A stretch of DNA of 64,000 nt from Montifringilla adamsi. Lineage: Eukaryota; Chordata; Aves; Passeriformes; Passeridae. The first letter of the stretch is position 1. Every line of letters begins with the position of its first letter. Shown piece after piece: positions 35,221 to 47,628 of this stretch. The notes beneath the pieces were generated by a model that had not been told where the DNA came from, searched no databases, and was given only the letters and a program-made list of their open reading frames with translations. Where the stretch lies: NCBI GenBank assembly GCA_017590115.1, contig JAGGNK010011003.1, positions 1,272,955 through 1,336,954 of the forward strand. The letters are read 5' to 3'. The translations under genes and the position numbers were made by a program.

Positions 35221-37499
35221 AGAATTTGGGGAAAGATGAGTTTAATGTGTAGCAACCACACTCCAAAGGCAGCTGTTTCCAACACGAGGAGAGAACAAGG
35301 AGTAACACTCCCCATGTCCCAGGGCACCTGACTGACCCCAGGGTACCAGTGAGGTTACAATTAAATTACATCCCTCCTTCTGTTACAATCCCTTAATAAA
35401 CATCCCTTTATTAAAAGCATCTCAAATTGGGCTGCAGAAGATGGAAGCAGGGAATAAACATCATGGTTGTAACAGGATTATTCCAGCTCCTGTAGAAAGG
35501 ATCCAAGATCATAAAAGAGGGGCTTGGGGATTGCCTAATAAACATGCCACAGATGGCAGGCAGACTTGCTTTCTGGCACACATTCCCAGACCTGAAGGTA
35601 CTAAGGAATGTCTCCCTGCTATTACAAACTCTAATTCAACGATGGTGACATTTTTGAGGAGCAGAATGAGACCACAAAACTCTCTTCACTTCAGGCACAG
35701 AACCAGATGGTAACAAGTTTCAGCTGGTACAATCTGTTCTGGATTTAAATCAGCCACCTAAAAGTCAAGGTCTCCGTGCACCAAGACCCAGAGAATTCAG
35801 CCTTCCTGCACTTTTGTTCACTCAGGTGTATCTTGACCTTTTCAGGAGCAGGTGAGGGATGTCCACAACTACAGCAGCTCCAGAGGAAGGTCCCCATCAG
35901 TGCTGTGGGATCCTGTGCTCCCTAGGGCTCCAGCATGCCAGCCCATCCCAAGAGGCAGCCGTGGGTAGGCAGCACCAATCTGCTCAGCGCACAGCATGTT
36001 CTTAATGAGAGCTGAACTGACTACAGAGGAAATTCCTGGCAATTTGTTCCAAGTGTGGTTGCTTGATGCTTCCAAACTGTGGGCCTGGACTAAAGAGAAT
36101 CCCTCAGCATCCCACTGGAGCCTGCAGTTCTAAAGCTGAGGCAGAGAAAGCCAAGAGTCTTTTCCAAACCATTCATATGCCAGAACCCACTGCACTTGTT
36201 CCTTGGGATCCTCCAAAACACCCCCAGGTCACAAGGGGGATGAAACTGCCTTCTCATGGTGCTTTAAGCTCTGCACACTGCCTCTCGAAGAGCCCTCTCC
36301 TCCTCTGTTCACTCCATGGACAGAGGGAAGCTCCTTCCTGCTGTTCCCAGCCCAGCTGCTCTGGCAGTGCTCTGTTACCCTGTTATCCCATCATCCATCA
36401 GTGTAAGGCACTGGAATGGGGCAGATTCACAACGTTTCAGCTGCTCTCTGTTAGGGGCTCTAGGAATGCTCTCAGCCTGCTCTGGATTCTCCATCCATCA
36501 GGGGATGGTGCCTGACTGTCAATCCAGGCCCTACCTCAGCTCTGCATAACCTGCTCTGGGAGCCACATCCAAGGAGGAGCTGCCCTGCTCCTTTTCCAAT
36601 GGCTTCTCCTTTCCTCCACACACTGAGAAATGGAATTGTGTCAATCCAGCCCCTTCTGCAGCCTCAAGCCAGGAGAGGAGGCAGAGAGGCTGTGTCCCTC
36701 CTCTCCCTGTTGAAATGAGGGAAAAACACGCAAAACCCAACAGGAATATGAAATTTGATGTACTTGGGGCCACATCTGGCCATAACATCACTGCGGCAGC
36801 ATATGCTGCATATTCCCCTGCGCCAGAGCTCAGCACATTCCCGAGAGCAGCACTATGACTTCAAGGCCCTGGAATTTGGGAAGCAGAGATGCGGCCTGTT
36901 GCTGCAAAGATGGGAGTGTGGGACTGCTCCACATGGCTGCCAGGCCTCCTCACTGCGCTGCACAAACTAATCCTGAAGGGCAGCAAAGTGCCGGAGGGCG
37001 TCCGTCAGGAAAGCCTCAGAAGGTGGAGCAGGGAGCTGTGCTCTTGTTTTGGCTACATCAGATGGAAATGGTGGAGAAGGAAGAGAAAGGGCCACCCAAC
37101 CACAGCACCACACAACCAGCTGTTTCTGTCTGTTTAGATAAAGCTAAAGGAAACCAAACAAAGGTACAACGTTCACTTACACCTGACTTCTCAGGTTAAA
37201 TACCCCATACATTCCATGATCCCTGGTTCCCAAACTCTCCCTTTCAGACCATTCGACACGATGCTGTCATCTCATCACACACAAACTTACAGTGAACTGC
37301 TCCAGTTCCTGGAGCTCCAGTAAGGGACAGCAATTCCTTTTATCACTTACTAGAATTCAAGATATTACTGTATCTCCCAGCTCCCCAACGTGCTGGGCCA
37401 GGCAGCTCTGGAGCAGCCAGGACAGTGAGGGGTCACTGGTGGAACCAAAGCATTTGTTAAACCATCTTCTCCTCCAGAGCATGGCTTCTGCCAAGGGTG

Positions 37500-37867
37500 A
37501 GGGTGAAGGGTTTGGAGGAGCCACACCAGGAGCAGCTGAGGGCACTTGGTGTATTCAGCCTGGAGCAGAGGAGCCAGAGGGGAGCCCTCACTGGGGGCTG
37601 CAGCTCCTCCCAAGGGGCAGCTCTGATCCCAGCCTGTGAGCAGGGACAGGAGCCAGGGAAGGGCTGGAGCTGGGCCAGGGGGGTTTGGGTTGGAGATCAG
37701 GAAAGGCTCTTCCCCAGGCTCCCCAGGGAACGGTCCCAGCCCTGAGGCTGCCAGAGCTGCAGGAGGGTTTGGACAGGCTGGGATTGCTGGGGTGTGTGTG
37801 CAGGGCCAAGGGTTGGATTTGATCCCTGTGGGTCCCTTCCAGCTCAGGACATTCCCTGGTTCTGTGA
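37500..37867 (+). mobile_element. CR1 LINE 3' fragment, same subfamily as 34961
   Basis: TTGGAGATCAGGAAAGGCTC, CTGCCAGAGCTGCAGGAGGG, TTGGATTTGATCCCTGTGGG and the end TTCCCTGGTTCTGTGA. It continues further 5' than its partner (GAGGGCACTTGGTGTATTCA). Antisense to EIF4G3. Confidence 0.93.
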
Positions 37868-38852
37868 GATCCCCTCTTCAAGAAACCCTAAAGCCTGAGG
37901 AGATGCTGGGATCCTACCTGGGTAACAGCAAGGAGAGACTCTGCTGAGCACTCAGAGCAATCTGCCCCATTGGCAGTGACACACATTCTCTCTCTGCCCA
38001 AACTCCATTTAGTACCAAATGACATCCAAAGCCTAAAACACCCACCAGTATTTTCACTCACTACTGCCTCAAGAGCAGTCCCTACCTTGGAAAGACTCAC
38101 TTTGATGAGTATTTATTAACTCAGGAGTCTGATGGAGAAATCAATGACCCTTAATCAGACTAATTCAAACAAAGTGGTCTTGTCCTTATCTTTTATGCAC
38201 AAACACCCCCTCACTATGTTAGGCATGACTGGACAAAGGCAAAGACAACTTTTGTTCAGTGTTCAATCATCAACGCAGCATGGGTGGGTAAAATACAGTT
38301 ATTTGTGGCTTATTGTTGTTAAAGGAATTAATAATAACACATTCATCTGAATCCCATGTTAGCCTGGGTCCCTTTATCTCTAAAGGGAAACAGCAGGATT
38401 TAAGATTTAAGGTGCCCAAGAATCAGACAAAATTACTCAACAATTACTCCCTCATTGCTTTCTAAAAGAAAGTAAACAAATGAAAACATGATGGAAATTC
38501 ACAAACTACAAGAGGTGTGGAAATAGGAAACTTCCATTCACCTCGTTCTTAACACAAGCACCAGGGTGTTCCTTGAAGCCCAGGGGAGACAAATCACAGA
38601 TGTAATGAACAGGTTAAACTTTCATCCAAATCTCCCTTTAGCTTGGGAATTTCTTACCATAACATAGAAACTCAACTCCTGACAGGGGTCCAAGTGTGAT
38701 ACACAGAAAAATATTCAGAATATAAATTTACCCAAATCTCTAATAGTTCAGGGGTACAGAAAACTGTCCCTGGGGACAGGTTATTCTATAAAGCTTTGAT
38801 CCCCTTTCAAGCCTTACTGGTGTCCCAAGTGCAGACACCTGCATTTTGGCTC

Positions 38853-38960
38853 TTCACAGAACCACAGAATGATTTGGGTTGGATCAGCTTGCTCCAACTC
38901 TCCCCCAGCCATGGGCAGGGACCAGGCTGCTCCAAGGCCTGTCCAACCTGGCATCACCAC
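38853..38960 (-). mobile_element. CR1 LINE 3' fragment, short and diverged
   Basis: TCACAGAACCACAGAATGAT, TTGGGTTGGATCAGCTTGCT, CATGGGCAGGGACCAGGCTG. About 110 bp. Confidence 0.75.
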
Positions 38961-40816
38961 CCAAGCTCCACCCAAAGGGGAGGGTTCTTGAGGGGAGCCC
39001 CACCACCGGCTGGGAACAGCAGGAGCTGCACTTGTGCTGCTCCACTGCTGAATGCCAGCTTGGCAGGGATCCCCTGGGAAAAAGCTCTGCAGTGCCCAGC
39101 CCTCTCTGGCCCCAAAGCCCCACCTGCCTCACACCCCTGGGCCTTGCTGCTCCTCCCTGCCCCTCAGCACACCAGGGCTGGCTCCTCACAGGGGACCCTC
39201 AGCTGCCCCAGGGCTCTGAGGTCACTCCAGGCAGCACGGCAGGGACACAGGCTGACCCTCACTTCCAAGAGCCAGCAGAACAGGAAAGCAGCATTATCCA
39301 GCTGGCTGGAGATCTGGCACAGAGCCCACTCTCTATGGATGCACTGACTCAATGGAAAATATTAAGGGAAGAAGAGAAATCTCTTGATTACAATAGATTT
39401 AAAGAGGCTGCCCAGAATGCTCTCTTCTTCCCCTCTCCTCTGCCACATGAGTAGCTTCATGTGCTGATGAGGTTTACCAGGAAGGAATGTCTTGATCCAT
39501 GACAAAAACCAGGCAGCATCTGAGGGTTTGCTCTGCAACCCTGCTGTGCCCTCCCTGTTCCCTGAGCCTCAGTCCTCAGTCCAGAGCCTTTACTCCTAAC
39601 AACCCTGCAGCCAGAGTGCAAGAACAGCTCCAACACCACCAATGCCTGCCAGACACTGCAGCCTCTAACATCCCACCCAGGAGGATAAGCATCTGCACAT
39701 TCCCAGACACAACCAGAAGTTTCACTTTCCCCACCATGTCCTATCTAGAATGTGCATCATTCAGGTGAAGTGTTCCTTCCATGACCTGTTTCCAGGCATC
39801 TCCTGCTCTGGGAGGTCAGCTGCAGTTTAATGTTTCAGAGGCTGGCAGGGGGCATGGATCCACCTGAGGCTCTCCTCATCACCTCCCCATTCCCAACCCA
39901 CCCTCAGCCTCTCATCCTGCTCCCCTTCCTCAGAGCAAACCCACTCTCCTTAACAACTGACCTGCTCAGGCCTTCCTGCTTGATCCACACAAGTATAAAT
40001 CCATCAAGAGCAGAGGGAACATAAGGCTTTCCTCTAGTTCACACCTCATTCCTTACACATCCCATTTTCCCCATCCCAGTATCTTTTATCTCCCTTTTTT
40101 TCTCAGCCCATTACCTGCCTCTTTTGCCCCCCTCCTTTTTCAGATAAGCCTCTCCACACTGAAGTCAGCCCTGCAGAATATTTATCTACTAGAGGCTACA
40201 AAAAGACAATTTATTCCACATATCTCACTAAACTCTATTTCTCCATTCTTATTATAACTCCCATTTATCTCCCATTCTGGACTTTTCTGTAACCAGCCCT
40301 TTGTCTCATCTCTTTTATGAGAAATAATTTGTGCAACTCGTTTTCCTGACCCATTTCTTAGAATTACAGAACTGCACCATCTTGTACAAAACTGCACCAT
40401 CTTGATTTCCCCTCGGAAAATCCCTGAGACAGGACATAGGGCACTTTTAGGGTGTTTAACCTGGAAGTCAGGCCGTGCCTCAAACTGCCTGATCCAACAG
40501 CAAAACACATTCCTCCTCATCCACGATTATCTTCTCTAATTTTTCAAGTTGTTTTTAGTTTCTGTTACAGACTCCAGGAGGAACTAGTGCCTAATAAATT
40601 TGTATTTAATTTATAAATACCAATTAATGGTATTGGTGTGTTAATCTAAGTGCTGCTGATAGGCCACTGCAAGGTTCAAGCCACACCCTTTATTCACTTT
40701 GTTTCTACACTGGTCACAAACAACACAAGTCAGTTCCTTGATGAGCAGAGAAGCTGAGAATGGGATAGGAGGGAAAGGGGAAGCTGGGAATGCTCTGCTC
40801 CAACGCCAGGTCTTAC

Positions 40817-40945
40817 CTGTGAGAGCCCAGGGGACGATGCATGTCCCGGTGGCGTTGCAGCAAGATTTGGGTGTCCCTTATTTATTTCATGTGCAGTGTA
40901 AGGGGATGGGGCAGGAGGACCCGGTTGTCTTGCTACTTGTGTTAC
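40817..40945 (-). CDS. EIF4G3: EIF4G3 exon B
   Basis: This 129-nt, phase 0-0 exon has 43 codons and starts VTQVARQPGPPAPSPYTAHE, then INKGHPNLAATPPGHASSPG and LSQ. Acceptor TCTCCACACAG; donor GTAAGA. A perfect TACTAAC branch-point sequence lies about 19 nt before the acceptor. The encoded stretch is Pro/Ala/Ser-rich and predicted disordered; I see no known binding motif. An odd point is that the exon begins GTAACA, so the acceptor junction reads CAG/GTAACA and itself resembles a 5' splice site. The length is a multiple of three, so skipping would keep frame. It joins exon C as GLSQ-APYPSGQ. Confidence 0.92.
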
Positions 40946-40962
40946 CTGTGTGGAGATAAACT

Positions 40963-40969
40963 GTTAGTA
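40963..40969 (-). promoter_or_regulatory. Consensus branch point upstream of exon B
   Basis: The transcript strand reads TTTTACTAACAG here. TACTAAC is the ideal U2-pairing branch sequence, and its branch adenine lies about 19 nt from the exon B acceptor, at the short end of the usual range. Confidence 0.55.
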
Positions 40970-41527
40970 AAACATTACATTAGTAATCAGTCTGCTGAGA
41001 CTCCATTGCACATATCCAGAGAGACAAAATAATATATACTTATCTAAGTGAAACACTGCACAAGTTATTTAACTATTTATGCGATTCAGGAAAGTGTGGA
41101 AGGATCAAAAAATTAGAGCACCAGCTGCAGTCACTGGTGGAAATGTGTGGGATCCCTCTGCCTCCAGGCCTGGGACCTTCTGATCCCTCCATGAGAAGCC
41201 ATATCAAAAAATATTGGGATTTTGTAAGGGGATACACATTACCAGCAACAAACTAAGGGGGAAATTTGCATATTCCCCTCCAAAAAGGAAAAATAAAGGA
41301 CTAAGGAGAGGGCATGGTATCGGCAGGGCTTGCCACAAGCAAAGAATCAAACAGCAAAGCAAATCTTGTGTATGTTTATCTCCTTTCTCAACTTCTATTA
41401 AAAATGCTCAACAAAACACCTTAAGCAAAATATTAGAAAAATGGTTTCATGGCACACAAATATTTGCTCCACTTTACTATCTCCACTATGGAACTGTTTT
41501 AAATATATTTTACAGAGTGGCTATAAT

Positions 41528-41548
41528 AAAAAAAAAAAGGGGGGGGGG
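41528..41548 (+). repeat. A11G10 homopurine tract
   Basis: Eleven A followed directly by ten G on the + strand; C10T11 on the transcript strand. The exact length is the sort of thing sequencing reads get wrong. Confidence 0.8.
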
Positions 41549-41713
41549 TCAAAGGCAAAAAAGAGTCACACAACTATTGGGTGACACCTCCAACTGCTCA
41601 ACATAATTAAATGTTGGCAGGTTGGGTTAAAACGCACATTACTGAAATTCAGCATTTGCGTCTCACTGACCTTTTCTCATTTATTTATTTGCTGAAAAGC
41701 ACTACTTAATACT

Positions 41714-41942
41714 GCAATGGGTTGGGTTGGAAGGGACCTTAAATCCATCCAGTCCCACCCCTGCCATAGCAGGGACACCTTCCACTGTCCCAGGCTGCTC
41801 CAAGCCCTCTCCAGCCTGGCCTTGGACACCTCCAGGGATGCAGGGGCAGCCACAGCTGCTCTGGGCACCCTGTGCCAGGGGCCTGCCCACCTCAGGAAAG
41901 GATTAATCCCAATATTCCATCTAACATTCCCCAGTCTGAGCT
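41714..41942 (-). mobile_element. CR1 LINE 3' fragment
   Basis: GCAATGGGTTGGGTTGGAAG, CCACCCCTGCCATAGCAGGG, CACAGCTGCTCTGGGCACCC and CAGGAAAGGATTAATCCCAA. Sense to the gene. Confidence 0.93.
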
Positions 41943-42950
41943 AAAGGCACCTGAAGCCCACACAGATCACTGGCACTGCACAGGCCAACATGTGCATAAA
42001 TGTCCCCAGGAGGGTAAAGAAGGCAGAAGGAAATTCCTGGCTCCTTTAATGGAGTATTAGCTCTAAGCTCCAAGAGAGCAGAAGTCACGGAGTTCACCAT
42101 TTAAGTGCTTTTTCCAAGTCACTTTATTGCACCCAGGGTGTCCACGCCTGTCCTTACAGCTCCTAAACCACCACAGCAGCTGCGCCAGCCCCGAAATCCC
42201 AGGAAATCACAACATGCAACAGCTCCAGGGCTTGGGAATGGGCCAGGAGCCTTCACTGTGGGAAGATTTACAGCCCCTGAGTGCTCATCAGAGGAAAGGG
42301 TGGGTCAGTCACAGAACCTCATCCTGTGTCCCCAACTGGATCCTTCCCTTCGCCAGGGATGAATCATCTCTTTTTCGGGCTGATCTCTCTTGGCAGGTGT
42401 GCGCACGCAGCCTCGGCTGGATCACAGCCAGCCTCACAGAGAGCTCCATAAAACTTTCCACAGCCCATCCCTGAGAAAATGAAAGTCTGTCCCATGACTC
42501 CTGTGTCAACCCTGAGAGAGCTGTCATGTCAGTCAGGCAGCACTCGGTGCTTAGAAGTGACTATGGATTGTGATGGATATCAAATAATGCAGTCAGGAGG
42601 GGGAGGAAGCACAGGAACCCAAACCAGAAGGAATTAATTTCTATCCCCAGTGGCTGTGCCCATGCTCCTCACCACAATTCTCCTCGAATGGCACTTGGGG
42701 AAAACAGAGGTTATTTTGTGCCAGCTGTGGGACTTCAACCACTGCCAGTTTTCACCTCCCTACTGTCAGCAGTGCAAACACTGCTCCAGCTAAGGCTGGA
42801 GCCATCCAAAATTCTCTCATCCAACAGCAGCCAAGTCCACGCAGGGCTTTGACAATAGGGACAGGAGCACTACCAATAACCCAGGTCACTGTGAGCACCC
42901 AGCAGTCCTCCTCCTCCTCAGAAATTACAACATAGCAAATAGAATTGTGG

Positions 42951-43113
42951 AACAGAATCCCAGAATCACAAAGGCTGGAAAGCCCTCCAATATCATCTAA
43001 TTCAACCATAAACCCAGCACTGCCAGGTCCACCCCTAAACCACATTCCCAAGTGCCACATCCCCACACCTTCTAAACACTTCCAGGGATGGTGGCTCCAG
43101 CACTGCCTTGGGG
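42951..43113 (-). mobile_element. CR1 LINE 3' fragment
   Basis: AACAGAATCCCAGAATCACA, AGGCTGGAAAGCCCTCCAAT, AAGTGCCACATCCCCACACC. Same subfamily as the copy at 9705. Confidence 0.85.
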
Positions 43114-44029
43114 AAAATAACCTAAGCTGCAGGTTACTGAAAGACACCAAGAAATGCTCTCATGATTGGATCTGAAATCTGGAAGCTGAACTGAGAGGAA
43201 AACTGCAGCTGCTTGAATGAGTCCATGAGATACCCTCGTGCAGTGCAGCAGACACATGACAGACACAGGTCTGGACTTACTAAAACTGGCTTGAATACCT
43301 AATAAAGGCAGCAGAACAATTATTTAATGAAAATTGTACCAGCTTGATAGCTTGGCAACAGCATACATGGAGAGTATCCTGTAGGAGCATACCACTGATT
43401 TTCCAGGACCTCCTAAGTTTAGCCAAGTCTAGCTCAGTTTACCCAAACCAAGGACTGGTGTCTGTTCCAGCAGAAGGAAAAGCACAGAGAGCCTTTCTCA
43501 GCAGCTACAGCAATGTTGGTGCTTCCACACCATATTATTTACAAATAAACTGAATTATAAGACACTGAATTTAATGTAAACAGGTAGACAAACTTGCTGA
43601 ATTTGTGTGGCTTTTTCCAGTAACTTTTAACAAAGGTAAAAGGTAGAGACTGTCTAAGCTCATCTCTCCTGGGGTCCCTGCCCCCATAGAGCCCAGGGTG
43701 TGGTTTGTTGTTTCTTAAATGGTCTGAGATGACTATGGAAGCAAATATCCTCCTTAAATCTATAGGTTAAGTTGTTCTCCTAAAAACTGATGTACAAAAT
43801 TATGTATTAATTTGCTGGGGCATCACCATCTATTTTCCCTGAGTAGCAAGAGCTAATTTTAGTTTTCCAGAAGCCTTAATCCTGCATTTTAAAGGAAAAA
43901 GGTAATGAAATACAAAATAAAAACTCAGTCTGGGATTCTTGCTTTTCTTTCTGAGATCTTTTACACCTTTTGGGTTTAGCATCTCATACAGATTTGGGAT
44001 TACTCTTTACCCCACCCAAGTCGCTGGTT

Positions 44030-44179
44030 TCCCTGTGGCTGTCCCATCCCTGAAGGGTCCAAGGCTAGATTGGACAGGGCTTGGAGCACCCTGGGATAGT
44101 GGAAGGTGTCCCTGCCATGGCAGGGGGTGGCACTGGATGGGCTTAAAGGACCCTTCCAACCCAAACCATTCCATAATTG
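44030..44179 (+). mobile_element. CR1 LINE 3' fragment
   Basis: CCAAGGCTAGATTGGACAGG, GGAAGGTGTCCCTGCCATGG, CCTTCCAACCCAAACCATTC. Antisense to the gene, 150 bp. Confidence 0.9.
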
Positions 44180-44750
44180 TAGGTTGGAGCAGGATGAGGC
44201 ACTGAGCTTCCCTCCTGCACATTCCACAGGCTCCGCGCAGCCGGGTAGGGAGCGCCTCGGCCTCCTGACCCAGATCTCTCCTTTGAGCACAGGGTGGCTG
44301 GAGCAGCTAATCCTCCCTAATCCCATTTCTACAGGATTCTCTTCCGTGCAGGAAGATCCCTTCAAAGGACACAAATCATGGAACCTCTGCTGGGTGTGAA
44401 ACACTCGGGGGGACCCATGGGCACCCCAGGACAGAAAACCACCAAACACCCCAAGAGCGAATGACAGCCAACCCTTAGTCCTTGAAAATCTGGGACAAGG
44501 GGGCTCTTCAGCACCTCACTGCCCCATCACCTCCTTTGCCCCCAGCTGGTGTGAGCTGGGCACCCTGACAGGACATGGCACCTGCTCCAAAGGCACATGA
44601 GGACAGCAACTAATGAGTGCCTTCAAGGAGTGTTGGATCCAGCCCCGCCACAGGGACCCTGCTCCGGGCTGCACCTGACCAGGTGACTTCTCCCCACACA
44701 AACACACCTTGTTAACACTCACTACCAATCAGTTTTCACCCAGAAGTCAT

Positions 44751-44858
44751 TCACAGAAGCACAGAATGGTTTGGGTTGGAAAGGATCTTTAAACTCATCC
44801 CATTCCATGGGTAGGAGCACCTTCCACTGGACCAGATTGCTCAGAGCCTCAGTGCTGC
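44751..44858 (-). mobile_element. CR1 LINE 3' fragment, short
   Basis: TCACAGAAGCACAGAATGGT, TTGGGTTGGAAAGGATCTTT, GAGCACCTTCCACTGGACCA. About 105 bp. Confidence 0.85.
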
Positions 44859-46200
44859 ACCTCAGCTCATGAGAGTTTATCCCAGAGTAGTTTTGGTCCA
44901 ACCTTCAGCACTTCCAATCACAACATGCTACTAAAGCAGTTACAAACCTCCACCATAACCTGCCAAAACCAGTTATTTGTGCAAAGACAGGATGTCCTTG
45001 AGCACCATCATTCTTCTTATCCAATTCCAGGGCTGTGCCTCGTGCTGAATCTGAAGAGCGTGTCTGCTTCTCCTCATTAATCTCATTTTCCATAGATTCA
45101 GCCCCATTTCCCTGGCCACAGGACAGGGGTGCCTGGTGGGATTTACACTCACCTTCTGTGCAGTTCCCTTCCTGTTAGAGGTCTACATCTTTCAAAAAAA
45201 CTCCAACCCAAAAAACTCTGTTGAATATATTTCTTTGAAATAATTTACAACAGAAACAGAATTTCATTCTTATGCCCCTTCTAAACTCTGCAGGTTTTGG
45301 ATCTTTCAGAGGCCACACAAGTCATCACCCTCATTTCTTGCAGTATAGAGGATTTGGAAACACCAGGCAAGAAGTAGTTTACAGGACAACCCCCAAACCT
45401 TTATGTCCAAAAGTAGCTCTGCAATAGAGCATTCTCCATTACTGATGAGGGAAAATTATTACAAGGTTAGTTCATGGAAATAAATTTTTCTAACTGTGGC
45501 TTCCTTTGAATAATTTTACTGCTGGATTTATTTATTAAAAAACCCAAACCAACAACCCATTCAGTATAATATAACACAATAAATAAATAAAAATGACTTA
45601 CGATGAATTTAGGTGGGTTTGGTTTTAATACCAGTATGATTTCCTTGATAAAGAGGTTCTACCAAAGCCTTGTTGTGAATTTTGAGCATCTCCAAGTTCT
45701 CAGACAAACTTCATCCCACTTGGCCTCTTCCTCACCTCCTACCTCTGTCCTACAGAAAAATTTGTCCCTCAGATTTGGTTTTATTATTTGGGCTCATAGT
45801 GGAAGCCACATGACTTTCCATTCCCATTTGTGTAGCTGTGGGGAAAAAAAAGAGCTCTGGAATGTGCAACCATGGTCCTGATAATGCGTGTGGAAAGGCA
45901 CAGAAAGGATAACTGAATTATTTTTTCTCTTTATCTGACTAAAAATTGGGGGTTCATCTGTGGGCTGTCCATATCTCAAGTGATTTCTGCTCCCACCCCA
46001 CGCACGATGTACGGGAACAACACGGGGGCAGCTCAGAGTCACCACGTGGTGCTTAGGGACCCCAAAACTCTTCCCACACCAGCCATGCTCTGGAAGAACA
46101 CATCTCTGGAAGTGATGATCCATAATCCACGTGGGATCCCACAGAGAATGTGCAAGTAAATAAAACGCTGATGGGAAAAAGCAGCCCCTGGGTACTGAGG

Positions 46201-46264
46201 ATGCACTTGAAGGTTGGACTTGAAGATCTTGGAGGTCTTTTCCAACCTTCAAGATTCTGTGATC
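46201..46264 (+). mobile_element. CR1 3' terminus, short
   Basis: TTGAAGATCTTGGAGGTCTT, TTCCAACCTTCAAGATTCTG, TGATCT. Only the last 60 bp, with a small internal palindrome-like AACCTTCAAG/CTTGAAGGTT. Confidence 0.75.
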
Positions 46265-46851
46265 TCACAGTGCTCTTCAAAATGCCTGTTTAATGCAAAC
46301 CCAGCCCTCAAACACATGGTGCTGTTCTTTGTGTAACAAACCACTGAGACCTTTCATGAATGAATTTGTCAAGGCACTCCCATCATGTGCTTTTTCCATC
46401 CCAATTCATTTTTCCCTGGACTCCCTCTGAATCTGAAATCTGCCTGGGGCTTCAAATGGAAGCCTGAAAAGAACCCAGCCGAGAAATTTCTCTCCTTTCC
46501 CCAAAACATGAAATTTTCTCCCAAACTTTTGCATTCTCAGATCCTGGAACTGAGATATTTCCAGCCCTGTCTTCTATTCCTGTAACATAGCAAGGAGTGA
46601 TATTTTTCTACACTGAAAAGCTATTTTAGGTAATTCTTCACAGTTACTTTTCTATTTTACATTAATTTAAATTTTTACAGTAATATTTTCCCCACAGGCA
46701 TCTGCCTTATATCTTGGGAGGAAAAAAATGAAAAAAACTCCCATTCTTTAAAGGACTTCAGATATTTTTAAGTGTTTTTTAAGTGTTGTATGGGGTATAT
46801 AAAAGATAATGCAAACTGAATTATTTATTATAAGTGTTTCTACATTTATGT

Positions 46852-47052
46852 TCACAGAATGGTATGGGCTGGAAGGGACCTTAAAAGCTCATCTTGTTCC
46901 ATGGCCGGGACACCTTCCACTGTCCCAGGCTGCTCCAAGCCCTGTCCAGCCTGGCCTTGGGCACTGCCAGGGATCCAGGGGCAGCCACAGCTTCTCTGAG
47001 CATCCTGTGCCAGGGCCTGTCCACCCTCCCAGGGAAGGATTTCTTCAGAATT
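46852..47052 (-). mobile_element. CR1 LINE 3' fragment
   Basis: TCACAGAATGGTATGGGCTG, GACACCTTCCACTGTCCCAG, CTTGGGCACTGCCAGGGATC, CCTCCCAGGGAAGGATTTCT. Sense to the gene. Confidence 0.93.
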
Positions 47053-47460
47053 TGTTCCTCTGGTTTTGCTTTTCTGCACACAAACATTTCTATGTCAGGT
47101 ATTGAGAACAGAGGGTGCCCAAATCCTGCAGCTCAGGTTTGTTGATTCACTGCTGTCAGCGCCTCAAACCTCAGAACTTCAGCCCTTGCCAGAGCTGCAT
47201 CCCATCCATTCCACCTGGAAGGGAACCCACGGCTCCCTGGCCACCAGACCACCCATGGCTACAGCTGTGTCCTTCTGCCCCTACAGCCACCTGAGCTGCT
47301 GCATTTCTGGGACCAACGGGCACCTGGCAGCAGCACTTTTACCCTTAATCCTGCCCAGAGCCCAGCTTAGCACCCCCGACAGCCCCAGCAGAGGAGGCAT
47401 CACAAAACTCCTGGGCAACCCGAAAAAGGGAAGGGCTAAATATCATCATTATCATTGAAC

Positions 47461-47628
47461 CATCATGGAATGGTTTGGGTTGGGAGGGACTTGAATCCTC
47501 CTCATCCTGTTCCACCCCTGCCATGGCAGGGACACCTCCCACTGTCCCAGGTTGCTCCAAACCCTGCCCAGCCTGGCCTTGGACACTGCCAGGGATCCAG
47601 GGGCAGCCACAGCTGCTCTGGGCAAGAG
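47461..47628 (-). mobile_element. CR1 LINE 3' fragment
   Basis: CATCATGGAATGGTTTGGGT, CCACCCCTGCCATGGCAGGG, CTTGGACACTGCCAGGGATC. Lies 410 bp from the similar copy at 46852, in the same orientation. Confidence 0.92.

Larger units (their letters stand above)
22663..40816 (-). other. EIF4G3 large intron between exons B and C (18 kb)
   Basis: The largest intron of the window. It holds CR1 fragments in both orientations at 23502, 25003, 30364, 30813, 32096, 33249, 34961, 37500 and 38853, a 22-bp minisatellite at 27153-27450 and a small CpG-rich patch at 33050-33190. If the short isoform has its own promoter, this intron is where it should be, but I found no convincing first exon. Confidence 0.75.

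Noticed and set aside
36781..36840. Palindromic GCAGCATATGCTGC and an Ala-rich minus frame (GAGEYAAYAAA)
   Set aside because: No convincing splice boundaries and no match to EIF4G3 as I know it; short palindromes of this size occur by chance.
41214..41606. 130-codon basic + strand frame
   Set aside because: It lies in A/T-rich intron and runs through the A11G10 tract; composition explains the basic residues.
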